Assembly: GCA_900547225.1 (NCBI GenBank)
Contig: URFW01000004.1
Span: forward strand, 1-64,000
Reading direction: 5' to 3'
DNA from: an uncultured Mycoplasmatota bacterium
GTDB lineage: Bacteria; Bacillota_I; Bacilli_A; RF39; UBA660
DNA length: 64,000 bases
Part shown: positions 16,701 to 25,648 of the stretch, piece after piece
Layout: each line of letters opens with the position of its first letter
How positions within the stretch are numbered: the first letter of the stretch is position 1
Notes under the pieces: model-generated
What the model was told of the DNA's origin: nothing
Database searches by the model: none
The model's input: the letters and a program-made list of their open reading frames with translations, nothing else
Program-made: the position numbers and the translations under genes

Positions 16701-18632
16701 ATGGAAACTAACAGAGGGTTAACTATTAAGGACATTTTAATAAGATTAATACTTATAATAATCTTTATATTCTTACTTATTTGGCTTTTTCCTATGCCAG
16801 ATCTAAAACCACTTAATAATCAAATTTTTGCGGATAACATTGATAGAATGAAGGATGTTGCAAAATCTTATTATACTGTTGAAAGATTACCAAAAAATAT
16901 AAATGATTCTAAGAGAATGACATTAAAAGAAATGGTAGACCAACATTTAATATTAGATTTAATTGATTCAAACGGTAAGACTTGTAGTAGAGATGATTCT
17001 TACGTTGAAATTACTAAACTTGAAAATGAATATGTTATAAAGGTTAATTTATCATGTTCTGATAAGCAAGACTATGTTATAGAACACTTTGGATGTTATG
17101 ATATTTGTAGTGATACGTGTAAGGCTTTAGAGTCTACAACTAAAACGAGTACCTCAGCAACTTATTCACCTAAGGTAACATCAAGAAAGAATACCGTTAG
17201 AAAAACAACTACAAATCCAAGGGTAACAACATCACAAAATAATGGTAAATTATATGAATATTTATTTACTAAAAATGAATGCACTGAGCAGTTTGAAAAA
17301 TATATATGTCCATCAGGATACAATCTTGTTGGTGATATTTGTATAAAAAATGGCTCTGAAGTAGTATCTAAACCAGCAGATGAAAAAATTACTAACGTTA
17401 CGTCTACAGATACTAAACCAGCAGATGTTAAAATTGATAGTTCAACAGAATTAAAACCTGCCGATTGTAAGGAACAGAAAATTACTAAAACTTCTACTAT
17501 AAATGCTGGTTACAAAAAGACTACTTATTCTGCTACTTTAACAACGGTAACTCAAAAAGTAACTGCAAATCAAACTACATCATATGAAGTTAAAGGGGCT
17601 GTCGAAACAAAAAAGACAACGGATGTAAACTATATTACAATTCAAAATTATGATATAAAAACCGCAGATAAGGTAATTTCATCTTATAAGTGGGTTTATG
17701 ATTATACTTTAGTAGATACAAACGGTTCTTTAGCTTATGAAAATGATAACGAAAGATTAGATTATGTAACGGTGTGGGATGAATTAGAATGTTCAACATG
17801 TTTTACTACTGTTACAAAGTATAAGTATTATCATTATACTAAGAAAGCCGCTGATTATACATACTCGTGTGATGCATATCCAGGATATTCATTATATGAT
17901 GGAAATAAGTGTAGAAAGGCTACTAAAGTAACTAAAAAATGTCCAAGTGGATATAGTGCTAATGGATCTGTTTGTTCGAAAACAAAGACAACTTTAGATT
18001 GTTCTAAGTATGGTTCTGATTACAAACTAAATAGGTCTAACAAAACATGTGCTAAAACAAAGGTAAGTTATACTTGTCCTTCAGGAACAACAAAAACAAG
18101 CGATCCTAAGTATTGTACGAAAACATCAAAAGAGTATACTTGTCCATCTTATATGGAAAAACAAGGTACTGGTTCTTCAATGGTTTGTATTGATAAACAT
18201 GACTATTATTGCCCAGCTAATACCAATACTAAAAAATATACTTTAAATGGTACAAAATGTACTGTTAAAACAATAACTAAATCAAAGGTATGCTCATGTG
18301 ATAAATATCCTGGTTCGGTTCAAACGGATGATAAACAAAGCTGTGCTATAAAGAATTCTTCAACAACATATACATGTGATTCATATCCAGGATATGATTT
18401 GAAGGGTGATAAGTGTGTTAAAACAACAACTGTTCCTAAAAAAACATATACATGTGATTCATATCCAGGATCAACATTAGATGGAACTAATTGTGTTAAG
18501 ACCGTAAATACAACTGATACTAAGAAGGCTGAAAAGGCTTATAGAACAGTTTGTGAGCAAAAGTATAAATGGTCTACTAGTACATCTATTGATGGATGGC
18601 AATATACAGGAACCAAGAGGGAGATTAACTAA
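16701..18632 (+). CDS. Membrane-anchored, cysteine-rich repeat surface protein
   Basis: A 643-residue protein with one N-terminal transmembrane segment (about residues 11-33) and a large outer part. Residues 130-190 are Ser/Thr-rich and stalk-like. From about residue 390 to 610 there are repeated short modules of the type Tyr-Thr-Cys-(Asp/Pro)-Ser-x-Pro-Gly...Gly-x-x-Cys-x-Lys, about ten in all, each with two or more Cys. The N-terminal region recalls type IV pilin-like or secretion-related minor proteins but lacks a clear prepilin site. ATG 16701 is preferred to TTG 16698 because AAAGGGGG is spaced for it. It is flanked by its own promoter and terminator. Function unknown; disulfide-bonded adhesion or wall structure is a guess. 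Confidence 0.75.
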   Translation: METNRGLTIKDILIRLILIIIFIFLLIWLFPMPDLKPLNNQIFADNIDRMKDVAKSYYTVERLPKNINDSKRMTLKEMVDQHLILDLIDSNGKTCSRDDSYVEITKLENEYVIKVNLSCSDKQDYVIEHFGCYDICSDTCKALESTTKTSTSATYSPKVTSRKNTVRKTTTNPRVTTSQNNGKLYEYLFTKNECTEQFEKYICPSGYNLVGDICIKNGSEVVSKPADEKITNVTSTDTKPADVKIDSSTELKPADCKEQKITKTSTINAGYKKTTYSATLTTVTQKVTANQTTSYEVKGAVETKKTTDVNYITIQNYDIKTADKVISSYKWVYDYTLVDTNGSLAYENDNERLDYVTVWDELECSTCFTTVTKYKYYHYTKKAADYTYSCDAYPGYSLYDGNKCRKATKVTKKCPSGYSANGSVCSKTKTTLDCSKYGSDYKLNRSNKTCAKTKVSYTCPSGTTKTSDPKYCTKTSKEYTCPSYMEKQGTGSSMVCIDKHDYYCPANTNTKKYTLNGTKCTVKTITKSKVCSCDKYPGSVQTDDKQSCAIKNSSTTYTCDSYPGYDLKGDKCVKTTTVPKKTYTCDSYPGSTLDGTNCVKTVNTTDTKKAEKAYRTVCEQKYKWSTSTSIDGWQYTGTKREIN

Positions 18633-18643
18633 TAAAAGGGGTT

Positions 18644-18673
18644 AAGAAGGCTTAAATAAGTCTTCTTTTTTTG
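18644..18673 (+). terminator. Intrinsic terminator
   Basis: Stem AAGAAGGCTT (18644-18653) with AAGTCTTCTT (18658-18667), one wobble, then a T run; a TATAAT box for priA follows at once. Confidence 0.8.
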
Positions 18674-18698
18674 ATATAATTGTTCTAGAGGTGATGAT

Positions 18699-20864
18699 AT
18701 GTATATTAATGTCTTAATTGAAACAAAAGTAAAATCAAATGATATGACATTTACATATCATGTGCCAGATGATTTATGTCATGATCTTATTGGAAAAAGG
18801 GTTTTAGTTCCGTTTAATAATAGGACTATAGAAGGTTTTGTAATTAGTACTTCAACTAAAAGGCCTGATTACGAAGTTAAGGATATAATAAAGGTTATAG
18901 ATAGTGATGCCGTGCTTGATGATGAACTTTTAAACTTAGGTAAATTTATGAGTGAAAAATATTTGTGTTCATTAATATATGCATATCAAGCGATGCTTCC
19001 TCGTGCTTTAAAAGCTAATCATAAATCTAATAAAAATTATTTGACTAAAACTTTTGTAAAGTTAAATGAAAATTGTGATACTAGTAGCATAAAAATAAAA
19101 GCTCAAATGGATATTATAGACTTACTTAAAAATAATTCTGAGGTTTTAAAAAGTAGGATAAAAAGTAAGTCTTCGCTGAAGAAGTTATTAGATAAAAAAA
19201 TAGTTATAGAGTATGATAAAGAAGTATATAGAGAAGTAAAAACAAATTTAGATGAAAGAAAAATAACGCTAACTAAAAAGCAAGAAGAAACATCTAAAAA
19301 ATTAAAATCCTATTTAAATAAATCTTCTATAAATCTTTTATATGGGGTTACGGGGTCAGGCAAGACAGAGGTTTATATAGACGTTGTAAAAGAGGTTATA
19401 AAAAACGGTAAAGATGCAATTATACTTGTTCCAGAAATAAGTCTAACTCCTCAGATAACTGCTAGGTTTAAAGGTATTTTTAAAGATAACATTGCAATTC
19501 TTCATTCTTCTTTATCAGATGGTGAAAGGTTTGACGAAATAAGAAAAATAAGGAAAGGATTAGTTCACGTTGTAATAGGTGCAAGGTCTGCTATTTTTGC
19601 ACCACTTAAAAACATTGGAATAATAATCATAGATGAAGAACATTCAGAAAGCTATAAACAGGAAAATAATCCAAGGTATAATACCCTTGATATAGCACGT
19701 AAAAGGTCAATTACTCATAAGTGCCCTATAGTACTTGGTAGTGCAACACCAACCATAGAAAGTTATGCAAGGGCTAAAAGAGGATATTATAACCTTTTGG
19801 AAATGGAAGAAAGAGTAAATAAAAAGCCTCTTCCAAAAGTTACCATAGTAGATATGAAAAACGAAATAAGAAAGGGTAACATGATCTTTTCTGATTTACT
19901 AAAGGATGAAATAGAAAAAAGATTAGAAAGAAAAGAACAAGTAATGCTTTTGTTAAATAGAAGGGGTTATTCAACTTACTTATCTTGTAAATCTTGTGGA
20001 TACACATTTAAATGTCCTAACTGTGATATAACGCTTACTTATCATAAGACTTCCGGTATGTTAAGATGTCATTATTGTGGTTATGCTGAAAATAAATTAG
20101 ATGTTTGTCCATCTTGTAAAGAACGTGATATAACAAGTATGGGACTTGGAACCGAAAGGCTAGAAGAAGAAATAAAACGTATGTTTCCTCTTTCTAAAAC
20201 ACTTAGAATGGATGCTGATACAACAACTACTAAAGGTTCTCATAATAGAATAATAGAAGAATTTAATAGTGGTAATTATAACATTTTAGTTGGAACGCAA
20301 ATGATTTCTAAGGGACTTAATTTTCCTAATGTAACACTAGTTGGTGTAATAAACATAGACTCATCATTAAACATTCCAAACTTTAGAAGTAGTGAGGTAA
20401 CTTTTAGTTTGTTAGATCAAGTAATTGGAAGAGCAGGCAGAGGAGAAAAAGAAGGATGCGCTATAGTTCAAACTTTTAATCCGGATCATTACAGCATATT
20501 GTGCGCGCAAAACCACGATTATAAATCGTTTTACGAAAAGGAAATGAGGGTTAGAAAAAATTTGAGTTATCCGCCGTATAGGTTTATAACGTTAATTAAA
20601 ATATCTTCAAAAGACTTTAAATACGGAATAGAGGAAGCTAGGAAAATAAGCATATTTTTAAGAAGAAATTTAAGTTTTAATACAACTGTTTTAGGTCCTT
20701 CCATGGCAAATGTATTAAGAATAAATAACACCTATAATTTTCAGGTTATATTAAAATATAAGAAAGATGAAAAACTATATAACACTCTAAACCAAATGAT
20801 AAAAATATACGAGGGAAATAGTAAGATTAAAGTGGAGCTAGACTTTAATCCGATTAACTTTTAG
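18699..20864 (+). CDS. priA: Primosomal helicase PriA
   Basis: A 721-residue superfamily 2 helicase that reloads the replisome at stalled forks. Walker A (GVTGSGKTE) is at about 216-224, the DEEH box at about 312, GSATPT follows, and VIGRAGRG is motif VI. Eight cysteines in four CxxC pairs lie at about 430-477 and form the two zinc sites typical of PriA. The N-terminal 3'-end-binding domain is shortened but recognisable. Start ATG 18699 follows GAGGTGATG. The HD gene begins 9 bases later. Confidence 0.96.
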   Translation: MYINVLIETKVKSNDMTFTYHVPDDLCHDLIGKRVLVPFNNRTIEGFVISTSTKRPDYEVKDIIKVIDSDAVLDDELLNLGKFMSEKYLCSLIYAYQAMLPRALKANHKSNKNYLTKTFVKLNENCDTSSIKIKAQMDIIDLLKNNSEVLKSRIKSKSSLKKLLDKKIVIEYDKEVYREVKTNLDERKITLTKKQEETSKKLKSYLNKSSINLLYGVTGSGKTEVYIDVVKEVIKNGKDAIILVPEISLTPQITARFKGIFKDNIAILHSSLSDGERFDEIRKIRKGLVHVVIGARSAIFAPLKNIGIIIIDEEHSESYKQENNPRYNTLDIARKRSITHKCPIVLGSATPTIESYARAKRGYYNLLEMEERVNKKPLPKVTIVDMKNEIRKGNMIFSDLLKDEIEKRLERKEQVMLLLNRRGYSTYLSCKSCGYTFKCPNCDITLTYHKTSGMLRCHYCGYAENKLDVCPSCKERDITSMGLGTERLEEEIKRMFPLSKTLRMDADTTTTKGSHNRIIEEFNSGNYNILVGTQMISKGLNFPNVTLVGVINIDSSLNIPNFRSSEVTFSLLDQVIGRAGRGEKEGCAIVQTFNPDHYSILCAQNHDYKSFYEKEMRVRKNLSYPPYRFITLIKISSKDFKYGIEEARKISIFLRRNLSFNTTVLGPSMANVLRINNTYNFQVILKYKKDEKLYNTLNQMIKIYEGNSKIKVELDFNPINF

Positions 20865-20873
20865 GAGGAAATT

Positions 20874-21509
20874 ATGGATAAAACTAAAAACATTATAAAT
20901 TATTATTTATACGTAAATAAGTTAAAGTATAAATTAAGAGAAGGCTTTATTCAAATAGGAATAACTAAAGATAGATTAGAATCAGTTGCAGAGCATATTT
21001 ATGGGTGTCTTATGCTATCTATTGCAATAGATAGTGAATATGATTTAAATATCGATATGTATAAGGTTTTAAAAATGCTTACAATTCACGAATTAGATGA
21101 GGTTTTAAAACCGGACTTTACCATAAGATCAGGTATTACAAAGGAAGAAAAAGAAAAAATTGGAAAAGAAAGCGTTGATACAGTATTAAACACTTTATCT
21201 TCTAAAGAAGAATTATTAAATATAATAGATGAGTTTAATGAATGCAAAACAAAGGAGGCTAAGTTTTGCTATCTAGTAGATAAGTTAGAGTGTGATATGC
21301 AAGCTAAAGTCTATGATTTAGAAGGATATTTTTCAGTAGAAAAAGCAAAGGAAGATTTACCATTTTACGGTGATAGAGCAAAGAAAATAGAAGAAAACGC
21401 TTCTTCAGCTAGTGATTTTTGGATCTTATATGATAGACCAAAATTTAAAGAAAATGAAATATTTGAAAAGTTAAGCAGAGAGCTATCAGAAATAAAGGAG
21501 TTAAAATGA
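20874..21509 (+). CDS. HD-superfamily protein with an HE variant
   Basis: A 211-residue protein resembling the YfbR/HDDC2-like HD hydrolases, which often act on nucleotides. The metal ligands appear as His41 (SVAEH), His72 and Asp136 (LVDKLECD). The second motif reads His72-Glu73 (IHELDE) instead of His-Asp, so either Glu serves as ligand or activity is changed. Start ATG 20874 has the strong RBS TTAGGAGGA. It overlaps the next gene by four bases (ATGA). A pairing of an HD protein with a MazG-like NTP pyrophosphohydrolase suggests nucleotide pool work, by inference only. Confidence 0.75.
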   Translation: MDKTKNIINYYLYVNKLKYKLREGFIQIGITKDRLESVAEHIYGCLMLSIAIDSEYDLNIDMYKVLKMLTIHELDEVLKPDFTIRSGITKEEKEKIGKESVDTVLNTLSSKEELLNIIDEFNECKTKEAKFCYLVDKLECDMQAKVYDLEGYFSVEKAKEDLPFYGDRAKKIEENASSASDFWILYDRPKFKENEIFEKLSRELSEIKELK

Positions 21510-21988
21510 AAAAAGAATTTAACAAGTTAGTTAGGGATAAAATTCCAGAGATAATAGAAGAAAATGGCGAATATAGTTTGACTAGAACTTTAAATGATAA
21601 AGAATATGAAAAGGCTTTATATGATAAATTATTAGAAGAAGCTAATGAAGTTATAAACGCTAATAAAAAAGAAGAAACAGAAGAAGAACTTGCAGATCTT
21701 TTAGAAGTAGTGCAAGCAATAACTAATTTTAAAAACATTGATGTAAGTGATGTAGAAAAATTAAGAATAAGTAAGAAAAAGAAGCGTGGGGGTTTTTATA
21801 AAAGAATTTACTTAGAGTTTACTTGTGATCAAAATTATATAGATGAAAACAAGGGATGTCTTTTATGCGTTAATAATAGTTGTAAGGTGCCTACTTCTGA
21901 AAAAATGCATGATGAATATGGTAAGCCAGCTGGTTATTATTGTGTAGGATTTAAAAATTGTTATGTTAAAAAATTTCCTGAAAAGTAA
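21506..21988 (+). CDS. MazG-like nucleotide pyrophosphohydrolase with Cys-rich tail
   Basis: Residues 1-108 match the short phosphoribosyl-ATP pyrophosphohydrolase-like/MazG-type family: NKLVRDKIPEII at the start, the metal-binding EExxE...ExxD pattern (LLEEANE near residue 41, EELADLLE near 60), and the closing RGGFxKRIYLE. The family normally ends there. Here a 52-residue tail follows with six cysteines (residues about 109-154, two in CLLC), possibly a metal site. Translationally coupled to the HD gene (ATGA overlap). The tail's role is unknown. Confidence 0.8.
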   Translation: MKKEFNKLVRDKIPEIIEENGEYSLTRTLNDKEYEKALYDKLLEEANEVINANKKEETEEELADLLEVVQAITNFKNIDVSDVEKLRISKKKKRGGFYKRIYLEFTCDQNYIDENKGCLLCVNNSCKVPTSEKMHDEYGKPAGYYCVGFKNCYVKKFPEK

Positions 21989-22013
21989 GTCAAGATTAAT
22001 TTCTTGACTTTTA
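21987..22013 (+). terminator. Terminator overlapping the next promoter
   Basis: Stem AAGTCAAG (21987-21994) with CTTGACTT (22003-22010). Its right arm contains the -35 TTGACT of the following promoter. Confidence 0.65.
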
Positions 22014-22031
22014 AAGTGTTTTAAGTATAAT
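22004..22031 (+). promoter_or_regulatory. SigA-type promoter
   Basis: TTGACT (22004-22009), 16-base spacer, TATAAT (22026-22031), upstream of the YkgJ-like gene. Confidence 0.7.
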
Positions 22032-22067
22032 ACTACAGACATTATGCTTTAACGTGGGGTGAATATT

Positions 22068-22703
22068 ATGGGAAAGATTTGTATAAATAAAGATTTATGT
22101 TCTAAATGTAAAGGTTCTTGTTGTAAGGTTTCTGGTTGTATGTACATGCCTAGTGACTTTAAAAAGATGAAATATATAACTATAAAAAAAGAATTATTAA
22201 AAGGAAATATTTCAATAGATGCTTTTCCCGTTAAAAATTTAAGCTTTAATAAAGATGCTTGGACTCTTATTTTGTTTTTAAGAGCAAGAAACAAAGATAA
22301 GGACGTAGTTGATTTATTTACCAGTGGTGGACCTTGCAAAATGCTTGGTGAAAATGGATGTTTTTATGATGAAGATGAAAGGCCATCTTGTGGATTAATG
22401 GTTAAGCCTACCTTTGTTAACGGGCCTTGTCCTAAAACTTTTGACGATGACGAGTTTATGAGAAGCTGGCTTAAGCATCAAAGTTTGCTGGAATTATTTA
22501 TTAAAGAGTATACGGGCAAAGAGTTTTTCGATTATGTTTATGATTTATTAATCCAAAAATCAAATTCAATTGTTAGTAAGATAGAAAATAATGAGCCTTT
22601 AACACCATCTGAGGTAACTAATTATGAGAGATTTAAACAGATAGTAAATAGTCCTTTTTATTCATCTTCAGAAGTAAAGGAGAAAAACGGTTTTGCTATA
22701 TAA
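22068..22703 (+). CDS. YkgJ-like Cys-cluster (Zn/Fe-chelating) protein
   Basis: A 211-residue protein with an N-terminal Cys cluster CSKCKGSCCKVSGC (residues about 10-23) and a second cluster near 86-106 in which Cys-Lys-Met-Leu, Gly-Cys, Arg-Pro and Ser-Cys-Gly follow each other. This matches the layout of the YkgJ/UPF0153 family, described as zinc- or iron-chelating, with no settled function. The C-terminal half is helical. ATG 22068 is preferred to GTG 22059 because GGGGTGA at 22055-22061 is spaced for it. Confidence 0.72.
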   Translation: MGKICINKDLCSKCKGSCCKVSGCMYMPSDFKKMKYITIKKELLKGNISIDAFPVKNLSFNKDAWTLILFLRARNKDKDVVDLFTSGGPCKMLGENGCFYDEDERPSCGLMVKPTFVNGPCPKTFDDDEFMRSWLKHQSLLELFIKEYTGKEFFDYVYDLLIQKSNSIVSKIENNEPLTPSEVTNYERFKQIVNSPFYSSSEVKEKNGFAI

Positions 22704-22716
22704 TTTTAGGCATTAA

Positions 22717-22756
22717 AAAAATGATAATTTTAGCGATAATTTTATCATTTTTTCTT
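22717..22756 (+). terminator. Intrinsic terminator
   Basis: Long stem AAAATGATAA paired with TTATCATTTT around an AT-rich loop, followed by further T. Confidence 0.75.
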
Positions 22757-22777
22757 TATAAAATATAAAAAAACACC

Positions 22778-22915
22778 TTGTATCATATAATAATTGTGTG
22801 TTATAATAATAAAGGCTTTTCGAACAAGGAAAGAAAATACGCACAAATTTGGACTTATGCTTCGAGTGTCCGAAGAGGATGAAGGGTAAGGATGAAGAAT
22901 TTGGAGGTTAGAACG
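22778..22915 (+). promoter_or_regulatory. rpsB promoter and leader, possible structured RNA
   Basis: TTGTAT (22778-22783), 18-base spacer and TATAAT (22802-22807) give a likely start near 22814, leaving about 115 bases of untranslated leader before rpsB. The leader contains a GGAC (22851-22854) / GTCC (22868-22871) hairpin and a purine-rich stretch. Autoregulatory leaders are common for ribosomal protein genes, but I cannot match this to a known one. Confidence 0.45.
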
Positions 22916-22930
22916 AAGGAGGAAAAAGAA

Positions 22931-23992
22931 ATGCCAGTTGTATCAATGAGTTACTTGCTAGAAGCAGGTGTACACTTTGGACATCAAACAAAAAGATGGA
23001 ATCCAAAGATGAAAGAATATATCTTTACTTCAAGAGACGATATTTATATTATCGACTTACAAAAGACAGTAAAGAAAATTGAAGAAGCATACGCTGCTTT
23101 AAAAGAAATCGCATCAAACGGTGGAAAGGTTATCTTCGTAGGAACTAAAAAACAAGCTCAAGAAGCTACTGTTGAAGAAGCTAAGAGATCAGATAGTTAC
23201 TATGTTTCAAAACGTTGGTTAGGTGGAACTTTAACTAACTTTAGAACAATAAGAAGAAGAATTAATCGTTTAGATCAAATTGAAAAAATGGAAAAAGATG
23301 GTACATTTGATAAGTTACCTAAAAAAGAAGTAGTTAAGATTCGTAAAGAATATGAAAAATTAGAATCATATTTCTGCGGACTTAGAGAAATGAAGAAATT
23401 ACCACAAGCTATGATTATTGTTGATCCTAAAAAGGAAATTAACGCAATAAACGAAGCACACAAGTTAAACATTCCGGTATTTGGTATCGTAGATACTAAC
23501 TGTGACCCAGATTTAGTAGACTATGTTATTCCTGGTAATGATGATGCTATTCGTGCTGTTAAAATCGTACTTGGTGTTTTAAATAACGCTATCTGTGAAG
23601 CTACAGGAAAACCTATGGAAGAATATGTAACTGAAGAAGATAGAGTAAAAGCTTCTGCTAAAGAAGTTGCTAGTGACGTTAAAGAATTAGCTAAAGATGT
23701 TAAAAAGGTAGCTTTAAAGAAGGTTAAAGAAGTATCTTCTAAGGCTGAACCTAAGATAGAAGAAACAAAAAAAGCTGTTAAAAGTGCAGCAGAAAAAGCT
23801 ATAAAGAAAGCTGAACCAAAAGTTGAAGAAGCAAAAAAAGTAGCTTTAGAAAAGGTAGAAGAAGTTAAAGAAGAAGTAACTGATTTAGCAAAGAAGACAG
23901 TTGCGGAATTAAAGAAATTAGCTAAGGAAAGTGGTATCGAAGGATACTCAAAATTAAAGAAAGACGAACTAGTTAAAGCTTTAAGAAAGTAA
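22931..23992 (+). CDS. rpsB: Ribosomal protein uS2 with long C-terminal extension
   Basis: Residues 1-230 are a standard small-subunit protein S2 (VHFGHQTKRWNPKM at 14-27, WLGGTLTNF at 96-104, PGNDDAIRAV at 201-210). S2 usually ends near residue 230-260. This one runs to 353. Residues 236-320 are an Ala/Lys/Glu-rich helix-forming linker with two near repeats (around 269-285 and 291-306), and residues 322-353 resemble a Rho_N/SAP-type small helical motif. ATG 22931 is chosen over the in-frame ATG 22892 because AGGAGG at 22918-22923 fits it and the family starts MPVVSM. tsf follows. Confidence 0.95.
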   Translation: MPVVSMSYLLEAGVHFGHQTKRWNPKMKEYIFTSRDDIYIIDLQKTVKKIEEAYAALKEIASNGGKVIFVGTKKQAQEATVEEAKRSDSYYVSKRWLGGTLTNFRTIRRRINRLDQIEKMEKDGTFDKLPKKEVVKIRKEYEKLESYFCGLREMKKLPQAMIIVDPKKEINAINEAHKLNIPVFGIVDTNCDPDLVDYVIPGNDDAIRAVKIVLGVLNNAICEATGKPMEEYVTEEDRVKASAKEVASDVKELAKDVKKVALKKVKEVSSKAEPKIEETKKAVKSAAEKAIKKAEPKVEEAKKVALEKVEEVKEEVTDLAKKTVAELKKLAKESGIEGYSKLKKDELVKALRK

Positions 23993-24002
23993 TTATTAAA
24001 AT

Positions 24003-24028
24003 AAAGATGATTTTAATAAATCATCTTT
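24003..24028 (+). promoter_or_regulatory. Hairpin between rpsB and tsf
   Basis: Eleven-pair stem AAAGATGATTT (24003-24013) with AAATCATCTTT (24018-24028). No T run follows, so it is more likely a processing or partial attenuation site than a full terminator. Confidence 0.55.
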
Positions 24029-24052
24029 AATTATAAAAAGGAGAATGGAAAA

Positions 24053-24925
24053 ATGAATGCAAAGTTAATCAAAGAATTAAGAGACATTTCTGGAGCTGGA
24101 ATGATGGATTGTAAAAAAGCTTTAGAAGAAAACGATAATGATATTAAAAAAGCAACTGAATGGTTAAGAGAAAAGGGAATTGCAAAAGCTGCTAAAAAGG
24201 CTGGAAGAATTGCTGCTGAAGGATTATCTACTGTTATAACTGAAGGTAATAAAGCAGTTATCCTTGAAATTAACTGTGAAACAGACTTTGTTGCTAAAAA
24301 TGAAAAGTTCCAAAACTTTGTAAATGAAGTTGCAAGAACAATATTAAACAGTAATGCAAAAACTAATGAAGAAGCATTAGCACTTCCTTGTGAAGATGGT
24401 ACTTTAAATGATGCTGTTACAAATATGACTGCAACAATTGGAGAAAAGATTTCATTTAGAAGATTTACTTTATTAGAAAAAAGTGATGATCAAAACTTTG
24501 GAGCATATATCCATATGGGTGGTAAGATTTCTGTTTTAACATTACTTGACGGAGCAAACGAAGAAGTAGCTAAAGACGTTTCTATGCATGCTGCTGCAAT
24601 GCGCCCTGAATATGTTAAGAAAGAACAAGTTCCAGAAGAACAAGTTGAACATGAAAAGAAAATTTTAACTGAACAAGCTATTGCTGAAGGAAAACCAGCT
24701 AATATTGCTGAAAAGATGGTAATGGGAAGAATTAATAAGTTCTATAAAGAAATTTGTTTGGAAGAACAAGAATTTGTTAAGGATAACTCAGTTTCTGTTG
24801 CTAAATACGTAAGCAATAATGGTGGTAAAATTATCGACGTTATAAGATATGAAGTTGGTGAAGGTCTTGAAAAACGTCAAGAAAACTTTGCTGAAGAAGT
24901 AGCTGCTCAAATGAATGGTGAATAA
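24053..24925 (+). CDS. tsf: Elongation factor Ts
   Basis: A 290-residue nucleotide exchange factor for EF-Tu. The N-terminal UBA-like domain (LIKELRDISGAGMMDCKKAL, residues 4-23) and the TDFVAKN core motif (about residue 80) are clear, and the C-terminal dimerisation region is complete. RBS AAGGAG is well placed. It follows rpsB as usual. Two bases after its stop a lipoprotein gene begins where pyrH is common in relatives. Confidence 0.97.
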   Translation: MNAKLIKELRDISGAGMMDCKKALEENDNDIKKATEWLREKGIAKAAKKAGRIAAEGLSTVITEGNKAVILEINCETDFVAKNEKFQNFVNEVARTILNSNAKTNEEALALPCEDGTLNDAVTNMTATIGEKISFRRFTLLEKSDDQNFGAYIHMGGKISVLTLLDGANEEVAKDVSMHAAAMRPEYVKKEQVPEEQVEHEKKILTEQAIAEGKPANIAEKMVMGRINKFYKEICLEEQEFVKDNSVSVAKYVSNNGGKIIDVIRYEVGEGLEKRQENFAEEVAAQMNGE

Positions 24926-24927
24926 TC

Positions 24928-25527
24928 ATGAAAAAGTTAGTGGCATTAGTCCTAACTTTTTTGTTAATATTAACAGGGTGTAGTACTGTTTCTGTAACAA
25001 AGGTTAAGGATGATACTAAAACTGATGCTATAAGATTTAGCTCGGAATATAGCACGGTTAAAAAAGATAATGTTTATAAGTATTCTACGTATTCTAACGT
25101 AATGGATACTTTAAAAAATAAAACGGGAATTATTTATTTGGGATTTCCTAGTTGTGCTTTATGTAAAGAAATTACTCCTATTTTAAATGAAGTGGCAAAA
25201 GAAAAAGATATCAAAGAAGTACTTTATTATAACTTTAAAGACATGAGAGATAATAATACTACGGAATATCAGGAGTTAGCAGATAAATTATCAGATTATA
25301 TTAAAACTGATGATGAAGGGAACAAAAGAATTCAGGCGCCAACAGTTATATTTGTTAACAAAGGAAATATTGTGGCAGTATATATTGGTACCATTAATTC
25401 TGATTCAGAAGAAATTATGACTGATGAAGAAAAAAACACGCTAAAGCAAAACTTTGAAAGCTTAGTAGATAAAATGATTACATTTGAAACTACAACTAGT
25501 AGTGAAAATATTGAAGAAGCAAATTAA
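24928..25527 (+). CDS. Thioredoxin-like lipoprotein
   Basis: A 199-residue secreted protein with a lipoprotein signal: short basic start, hydrophobic core and lipobox LTGC, giving acylated Cys18. Residues about 67-75 read YLGFPSCALC, a CxxC redox site after a beta strand as in thioredoxin folds, and a cis-Pro candidate follows in APTVIF near residue 138. A likely job is thiol-disulfide exchange outside the membrane. Its 3' part is present as a broken inverted copy at 48539-48841. It is spaced two bases from tsf, so it is probably cotranscribed with it. Confidence 0.8.
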   Translation: MKKLVALVLTFLLILTGCSTVSVTKVKDDTKTDAIRFSSEYSTVKKDNVYKYSTYSNVMDTLKNKTGIIYLGFPSCALCKEITPILNEVAKEKDIKEVLYYNFKDMRDNNTTEYQELADKLSDYIKTDDEGNKRIQAPTVIFVNKGNIVAVYIGTINSDSEEIMTDEEKNTLKQNFESLVDKMITFETTTSSENIEEAN

Positions 25528-25540
25528 GCTTCTTTTTTTT
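25513..25540 (+). terminator. Terminator of rpsB-tsf-lipoprotein
   Basis: Stem GAAGAAGC (25513-25520) and GCTTCTT (25528-25534) with the stop codon in the loop, then T8. Confidence 0.8.
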
Positions 25541-25560
25541 GCGAACAAGTAAAAAAACAA

Positions 25561-25626
25561 TTGACTCCGATGGTGGCATTTGTTATTATAAAAATATAAG
25601 GTAGATATAAAATAATATTTATCTAC
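25561..25626 (+). promoter_or_regulatory. Promoter plus 5'-UTR hairpin
   Basis: TTGACT (25561-25566), 17-base spacer, TATTAT (25584-25589), then a hairpin GTAGATA (25601-25607) with TATCTAC (25620-25626) in the leader. The same unit is duplicated upstream of the gene at 47719-48417. Confidence 0.65.
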
Positions 25627-25648
25627 AATAATTTAAAGGAGAGTAAAT

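Noticed and set aside
22892..22930. A 13-residue N-terminal extension of ribosomal protein S2
   Set aside because: The family starts MPVVSM and AGGAGG lies just before ATG 22931.
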